Assembly (NCBI GenBank): GCA_036555035.1
Contig: DATBMB010000056.1
Span: 4,166 to 68,165 of the forward strand
Direction of reading: 5' to 3'
Origin: SG8-41 sp036555035
GTDB taxonomy: Bacteria > Pseudomonadota > Gammaproteobacteria > Burkholderiales > SG8-41
DNA length: 64,000 nt
Part shown: positions 59,966 through 64,000 of the stretch, piece by piece
Position numbering within the stretch: position 1 is the stretch's first letter
Layout: every line of letters begins with the position of its first letter
The notes under the pieces: generated by a model
Databases searched by the model: none
Told to the model about the DNA's origin: nothing
The model's input: only the letters and a program-made list of their open reading frames with translations
Translations under genes and position numbers: made by a program

Positions 59966-61048
59966 GTGCGCGCAGAAAAAAACAGGATTCCCGTGCGAGG
60001 TCCGGCCACGGCAACCGTAGCACACCTCACGGACTTTGACGAGGTCATCGACGTCCGCTCCGAGGGCGAATTCGCCGAGGACCACGTTCCCGGCGCGGTC
60101 AACTGCCCGGTCCTCGACGACGCCGCGCGCGCGCGCGTCGGCACGATCTACAAGCAGCGCTCCGCGTTCGAGGCGAAGAAGATCGGCGCAGCGCTCGTGA
60201 GCGCCAGCATCGCGCGCCATCTCGACGAGCGCTTCCTCGACCGGCCGCGGGAGTGGCGGCCGCTGGTGTACTGCTGGCGCGGGGGCAGCCGCAGCGGCGC
60301 CTTCGCGCACGTGCTGCACCAGGTCGGCTGGCGCGTCGCGCAGCTCGACGGCGGCTACCGCGCCTACCGGCGGGCGGTCGTTTCCGACCTTGAGCGCCTG
60401 CCGAAGCGAGTTCGCCTGCGCGTGGTGTGCGGGCTGACCGGAAGCGGCAAGAGCCGATTGCTCGCCGCGCTGCGCGATGCCGGCGCCCAGGTGCTCGATC
60501 TGGAGGCGCTCGCCGCGCACCGCGGCTCGGTCCTCGGGGAGCTGCCGGATGTCCCCCAGCCGACGCAGAAGATGTTCGAGAGCCGGGTGTGGGCGGCGCT
60601 CACCGGATTCGACCGCAAGCGCCCGGTCTACGTCGAGGCCGAGAGCCGGAAGATTGGCTCGCTGCGCGTGCCCGAGGCGTTGATCCAGGCGATGTGGAAA
60701 GCGGACTGCATCGTGCTGGAAGCGCCCGATGCGGCGCGGGTCGAGCTCCTCAAGCGCGAGTACGCCCATTTCTTCGAGCAGACGGCGGCGCTCGGCCGCC
60801 AGCTGGATTGCCTGCTGCCCCTGCACGGGCACGCGATCATCGCCCGGTGGAAGGAGCTCGCAGCCGCGCGCCGCTGGGACAAGCTGATCGTCGAGTTGCT
60901 GGTGCGCCATTACGATCCCGCCTACACCCGTTCCACCGGCAAGCACTACGCGAAGCTGTCGCAGGCGCTCAAGCTCGCGCTCGGGAGCGCGGATGACGCG
61001 GCTTTCGCTCCGCTCGCCCGCCGCTGCCTCGAAACAGAGCTCCCGTGA
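59966..61048 (+). CDS. selU: tRNA 2-selenouridine synthase
   Basis: Replaces sulfur by selenium in 2-thiouridine at tRNA position 34, using selenophosphate from SelD. 360 residues. A rhodanese domain (about 20-135) has the active Cys in VYCWRGGSRSGAFAHVL; a P-loop domain follows with VCGLTGSGKSRLLAALRD, YVEAESRKIGSLRVPEAL and KHYAKLSQAL. The GTG at 59966 is the first start; a GTG nine codons later is possible. Confidence 0.94.
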   Translation: MRAEKNRIPVRGPATATVAHLTDFDEVIDVRSEGEFAEDHVPGAVNCPVLDDAARARVGTIYKQRSAFEAKKIGAALVSASIARHLDERFLDRPREWRPLVYCWRGGSRSGAFAHVLHQVGWRVAQLDGGYRAYRRAVVSDLERLPKRVRLRVVCGLTGSGKSRLLAALRDAGAQVLDLEALAAHRGSVLGELPDVPQPTQKMFESRVWAALTGFDRKRPVYVEAESRKIGSLRVPEALIQAMWKADCIVLEAPDAARVELLKREYAHFFEQTAALGRQLDCLLPLHGHAIIARWKELAAARRWDKLIVELLVRHYDPAYTRSTGKHYAKLSQALKLALGSADDAAFAPLARRCLETELP

Positions 61049-61929
61049 AGCTGGGCCTGCGCATCGAGGTCGCCACGCTGCGCGGCACGCGCGAGGCCGT
61101 GCCGCGGCTCGCCGCGGCCCTGAAGGAAGCGCAAGCGGGTGCGACGTTCCTGTTCAGCCTCGGGCCCGATCACACCGGCCGCGCGCTCGGCAGTCTCCCG
61201 CGCGTGCCCCGGCTCAAATGCTACGGGCTGCGCGCGCTCCTTTCGGGGACGCTCCTGCCCGGCGCCGATATCGGCCGGGGCGGCGCGGACGCGATGCGCG
61301 CCGTGAGCGCGGAAGGACACGAGGCGGGAATCCTGGCCTACGACCGCGTCGGCTGGTTGAAGCGCATCGGCGCCGCGGACGAGGCGTGGACGGCGGCCGC
61401 GATGGCGCGTGCGCGCGGCCGCTACGAGGAGATTTTCGGCGCCCCGGCCCTGACGCACGGCGCCCCGGACTGGCGCATGAACCGCTACGCCTTCCGCTAC
61501 ACGCAGCGGCTCGGCTTCCGCCACTGCTCCGACACGCGCGGCACCGGCCCGTTCGTCCCGGTCCTGCGCGGCGAGATCGTCGCCTGCCCGCAGCTGCCCA
61601 CTACCCTGCCCACCTTCGATGAGTTGCTCGGCGGGGGCGGCTCGCCGGACGAGGCGGTGCGCCGGCTGCTCGAGGCGAGCCGCGATCCACCGCCCGCCGG
61701 ACACGTCTATGCGCTGCGCGCCGAAGTCGAGGGAACGGTGTTCGCGCCCGCGCTGCGCGCGCTCCTCGCCGGCTGGCGCGCGCTCGGCTACCAGGTGGTT
61801 GCGCTTCGCGACTACGCGGCGGGACTCGACCTCGCCCGGCTGCCGCGGCGCATCGTCGAGCTGCAGCCGCTCGCGGGGCCGCGCGGCGGCGCCGCGACCG
61901 AAGGCAGGGAGTTCCTCGCGCCATCGTGA
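61045..61929 (+). CDS. ArnD-like polysaccharide deacetylase family protein with altered metal site
   Basis: 294 residues, similar along its length to ArnD (deformylase of the L-Ara4N lipid A pathway): GLRIEVATLRGTREAVPRLA and PTTLPTFDELLG with YALRAEVEGTVFAPALRALL. From memory, ArnD reads DVDT where this reads EVAT, and HEVGLHAWDHH where this reads HEAGILAYDRV, so both the catalytic Asp pair and the second metal His look lost. No other arn gene is nearby. It overlaps selU as GTGA. Its activity is uncertain; it may act on another substrate or be inactive. Confidence 0.75.
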   Translation: MKLGLRIEVATLRGTREAVPRLAAALKEAQAGATFLFSLGPDHTGRALGSLPRVPRLKCYGLRALLSGTLLPGADIGRGGADAMRAVSAEGHEAGILAYDRVGWLKRIGAADEAWTAAAMARARGRYEEIFGAPALTHGAPDWRMNRYAFRYTQRLGFRHCSDTRGTGPFVPVLRGEIVACPQLPTTLPTFDELLGGGGSPDEAVRRLLEASRDPPPAGHVYALRAEVEGTVFAPALRALLAGWRALGYQVVALRDYAAGLDLARLPRRIVELQPLAGPRGGAATEGREFLAPS

Positions 61930-62019
61930 TATTTCCGTCATTTTTCCGTCGCTTGCGCGCGGCGGCGGTTTGCTTCACCATTAAGAAAAAACGAGCGCGA
62001 GGAGGAAACGCTCAGCTGA

Positions 62020-62478
62020 ATGCTTGACCAGCCTGCCCCTGATTTCGAGTTGCCAGCCACCGGCGGCAAGAAGTTCCGCCTCTCCCGCGCCCACGGCGCG
62101 TCGCTCGTGCTCTATTTCTATCCGAAGGACAACACCCCGGGCTGCACCCTGGAGGGCCAGCAGTTCCGCGATCTCTACCCGGAATTCGACAAGGCCGGCT
62201 GCGCCGTCTACGGCGTCTCGCGCGACAGCATCAAGTCGCACGAAGCCTTCAAGGCGAAGATGCGCTTCCCATTCGATCTCCTTTCCGACGAGGAGGAGAC
62301 GGCCTGCAAGCTCTACGGCGTCATCAAGATGAAGAAGTTGTATGGCAGAACGGTGCGGGGCATCGAGCGCAGCACCTTCGCGATCGACTCCAGGGGAATC
62401 CTGCGCCGCGAGTGGCGCGGGGTCCGCGTCCCCGGGCACGTGCAGGAGGTGCTCGAATTCGTCAGGACCCTGAAATGA
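62020..62478 (+). CDS. bcp: Bcp/PrxQ-type peroxiredoxin
   Basis: 152 residues. Peroxidatic Cys in FYPKDNTPGCTLEGQQFRDL; the resolving Cys five residues later in E. coli Bcp is Gln here, so it is a 1-Cys or atypical form. A GGAGG lies 14 bases before the ATG, farther than normal. The 90-base gap before it holds A/T-rich sequence with a TTCCGTC repeat but no clear promoter. Confidence 0.92.
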   Translation: MLDQPAPDFELPATGGKKFRLSRAHGASLVLYFYPKDNTPGCTLEGQQFRDLYPEFDKAGCAVYGVSRDSIKSHEAFKAKMRFPFDLLSDEEETACKLYGVIKMKKLYGRTVRGIERSTFAIDSRGILRREWRGVRVPGHVQEVLEFVRTLK

Positions 62479-62479
62479 G

Positions 62480-63916
62480 ATGACATCCCGCAAGGCCGCC
62501 CCCGCCCCGTCCTCCGTCGTCGCCCGCTTCCCCTCCGCCTCGAAGCTCTTCGTGCTCGACACCAACGTGTTGATGCACGATCCCACGAGCCTCTTCCGGT
62601 TCCAGGAGCACGACCTCTACATCCCCATGGCGACGCTCGAGGAGCTCGACCACAACAAGCAGGGCGTCTCGGAGGTCGCGCGCAACGCGCGCCAGGCCAG
62701 CCGTACCCTCGACGCGATGCTCGGGCGCTGGGACGCCGCCATCGCGGGGGGCATCGCGCTCGAGGTGCACGGGGACAAGAGCGCCACCGGGCGCCTCTAC
62801 CTGCAGACCGAGTCCATCAACGGGGACCTCCCCGCCGGGCTCGCCGCCGGCAAGTCCGACAACCAGGTGCTCGCGGTCGTCCGCCACCTGCAGGAAAAGG
62901 ATCCAAAGCGCCCGGTGATCCTGGTGTCGAAGGACATCAACATGCGCATCAAGGCGCGCGCGCTGGGGCTCGCCGCCGAGGACTACTTCAACGACAAGGT
63001 GCTCGAGGACACCGACCTCCTCCATACCGGCGCGCGCGAGCTGCCGGCGGATTTCTGGGACAGCCACGGCCGCGAGATGGAGTCGTGGCAGCAGTCCGGG
63101 CACACCTTCTACCGCGTGCGCGGGCCGCTGTGCGGCGAGCTGCTGGTAAACGAGTTCGTCTACCTCGAGGGCGAGCGCCCGTTTTTCGCCCAGGTCAGGG
63201 AAGCGGGCGGCAAGGCCGTGGTGCTGGCCACCCTGCGCGACTATGGCGGGCAGCGGCATAATGTCTGGGGCATCAGCGCGCGCAACCGCGAGCAGAACTT
63301 TGCGTTGAACGCCCTCATGAACCCGCAGATCGACTTCGTGACGCTGCTCGGCCAGGCCGGCACCGGCAAGACGCTGCTCGCGCTCGCCGCGGGCCTCGCG
63401 CAGACCCTCGAGCAGAAGCACTACACCGAGATCATCGTGACGCGGGTCACGGTGCCGCTGGGCGAGGATATCGGCTTTCTCCCCGGCACCGAGGAAGAAA
63501 AGATGAACCCGTGGATGGGCGCGCTCGAGGACAACCTGGATGTCCTCAACCGCACCGACGACGAGGCGGGCGAATGGGGGCGGGCCGCCACCCGGGACCT
63601 CATCCGCTCGCGCATCAAGATCAAGTCATTGAACTTCATGCGCGGGCGCACCTTCATCCACAAGTACCTGATCCTCGACGAGGCGCAGAACCTCACGCCC
63701 AAGCAGATGAAGACCCTCATCACGCGCGCGGGTCCCGGCACCAAGGTGGTGTGCCTCGGCAACATCGCGCAGATCGACACCCCCTACCTCACCGAGGGCA
63801 GCTCGGGGCTCACCTACGTGGTGGACCGCATGAAGGGCTGGTCGCACAGCGCGCACGTGACGCTGACGCGCGGGGAGCGCTCGCGCCTCGCCGACTACGC
63901 CGCCGAGGCGCTCTAG
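62480..63916 (+). CDS. PIN domain-PhoH ATPase
   Basis: 478 residues. The N-terminal PIN nuclease domain (about 20-160) has KLFVLDTNVLMHDPTSLF and VSKDINMRIKARALG. The PhoH ATPase (240-470) has Walker A LLGQAGTGKTLLALAAGL, TRVTVPLGEDIGFLPGTEEE and Walker B YLILDEAQNLTP. This is the PhoH2-like toxin-less fusion (YlaK type), a putative RNA helicase-nuclease. It begins one base after bcp and converges on dnaB. Confidence 0.93.
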   Translation: MTSRKAAPAPSSVVARFPSASKLFVLDTNVLMHDPTSLFRFQEHDLYIPMATLEELDHNKQGVSEVARNARQASRTLDAMLGRWDAAIAGGIALEVHGDKSATGRLYLQTESINGDLPAGLAAGKSDNQVLAVVRHLQEKDPKRPVILVSKDINMRIKARALGLAAEDYFNDKVLEDTDLLHTGARELPADFWDSHGREMESWQQSGHTFYRVRGPLCGELLVNEFVYLEGERPFFAQVREAGGKAVVLATLRDYGGQRHNVWGISARNREQNFALNALMNPQIDFVTLLGQAGTGKTLLALAAGLAQTLEQKHYTEIIVTRVTVPLGEDIGFLPGTEEEKMNPWMGALEDNLDVLNRTDDEAGEWGRAATRDLIRSRIKIKSLNFMRGRTFIHKYLILDEAQNLTPKQMKTLITRAGPGTKVVCLGNIAQIDTPYLTEGSSGLTYVVDRMKGWSHSAHVTLTRGERSRLADYAAEAL

Positions 63917-63917
63917 C

Positions 63918-64000
63918 CTAGAAGCGGCCGGGATCGGCGTAGTTCTCGAAGCGGGTGAACTCGCCGCGGAAGGTGAGCTTCACCGTGCCGATCGGGCCGT
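63918..64000 (-). CDS. dnaB: Replicative DNA helicase, C-terminal end only
   Basis: The minus strand reads GPIGTVKLTFRGEFTRFENY and ends ADPGRF with a TAG at 63920-63918. This matches the last 26 residues of DnaB (E. coli ends GPIGTVRLTFNGQWSRFDNY from memory, then a short tail). The rest lies beyond the window. It is convergent with the PhoH gene, one base apart. Confidence 0.85.
   Translation of the reverse strand, partial: GPIGTVKLTFRGEFTRFENYADPGRF

Overview
The window is dense, high-GC proteobacterial DNA. Gene content and order point to a facultatively anaerobic betaproteobacterium (Rhodocyclales/Nitrosomonadales/Burkholderiales-like): a formate dehydrogenase locus with DUF3305/DUF3306 partners, TesA next to YbbA/YbbP, a SelD/SelU pair and an E. 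coli-type fumarate reductase. The exact taxon cannot be read from the sequence. No tRNA, rRNA, CRISPR array or insertion sequence was seen, and no stretch over 300 bases lacks a gene (the longest gap is about 190 bases, 29632-29820).

Layout. 1-3777 is purL (partial, minus). 3860-5365 is a bifunctional NAD(P)HX repair enzyme. 5367-20156 is one long minus-strand run: two cyclic-di-GMP-type proteins with degenerate active sites, a metallo-beta-lactamase-fold phosphodiesterase, molybdopterin genes (moaE, moaD, mobB) and four separate candidate molybdate/tungstate uptake systems (ModABC, a FecBCD/MolABC-like importer, a MOT1-type permease, TupABC), with a Mop protein and a ModE-type regulator. A divergent ModE/PBP-like regulator (20238-21320) faces tupB across a palindromic operator and is followed by moeA and nrfHA (nitrite to ammonia).

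24686-29631 (minus) is the most novel part: a compact operon with a 52-residue peptide whose C-terminal end has PqqA-like residue spacing, three paralogous radical SAM enzymes, a PqqD-like chaperone, a UbiA/MenA-type prenyltransferase and a lone cyclic-nucleotide-binding-fold protein. This looks like a biosynthetic system for a peptide-derived, probably prenylated product. A perfect FNR box (29697-29710) lies between it and the divergent fumarate respiration operon (fumarase, frdABCD, two dicarboxylate carriers, 29821-37653), which suggests shared anaerobic induction and a possible functional link.

37714-49679 is a formate dehydrogenase locus (a Tat-exported, Cys-type Mo/W enzyme plus beta, gamma, lipoprotein, small Tat protein, TorD-like chaperone, a large polyferredoxin, DUF3305/3306), then moaA, fdhD and mobA. 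49671-64000 holds glk, a GGDEF/EAL protein, mtfA, rmuC, ybbPA, tesA, selD (a selenoprotein gene with an in-frame TGA), selU, an ArnD-like protein, a peroxiredoxin, a PIN-PhoH ATPase and the 3' end of dnaB.

Together the genes describe an anaerobic respiratory set (formate oxidation, fumarate and nitrite reduction) with the metal uptake and molybdopterin synthesis needed to supply it.
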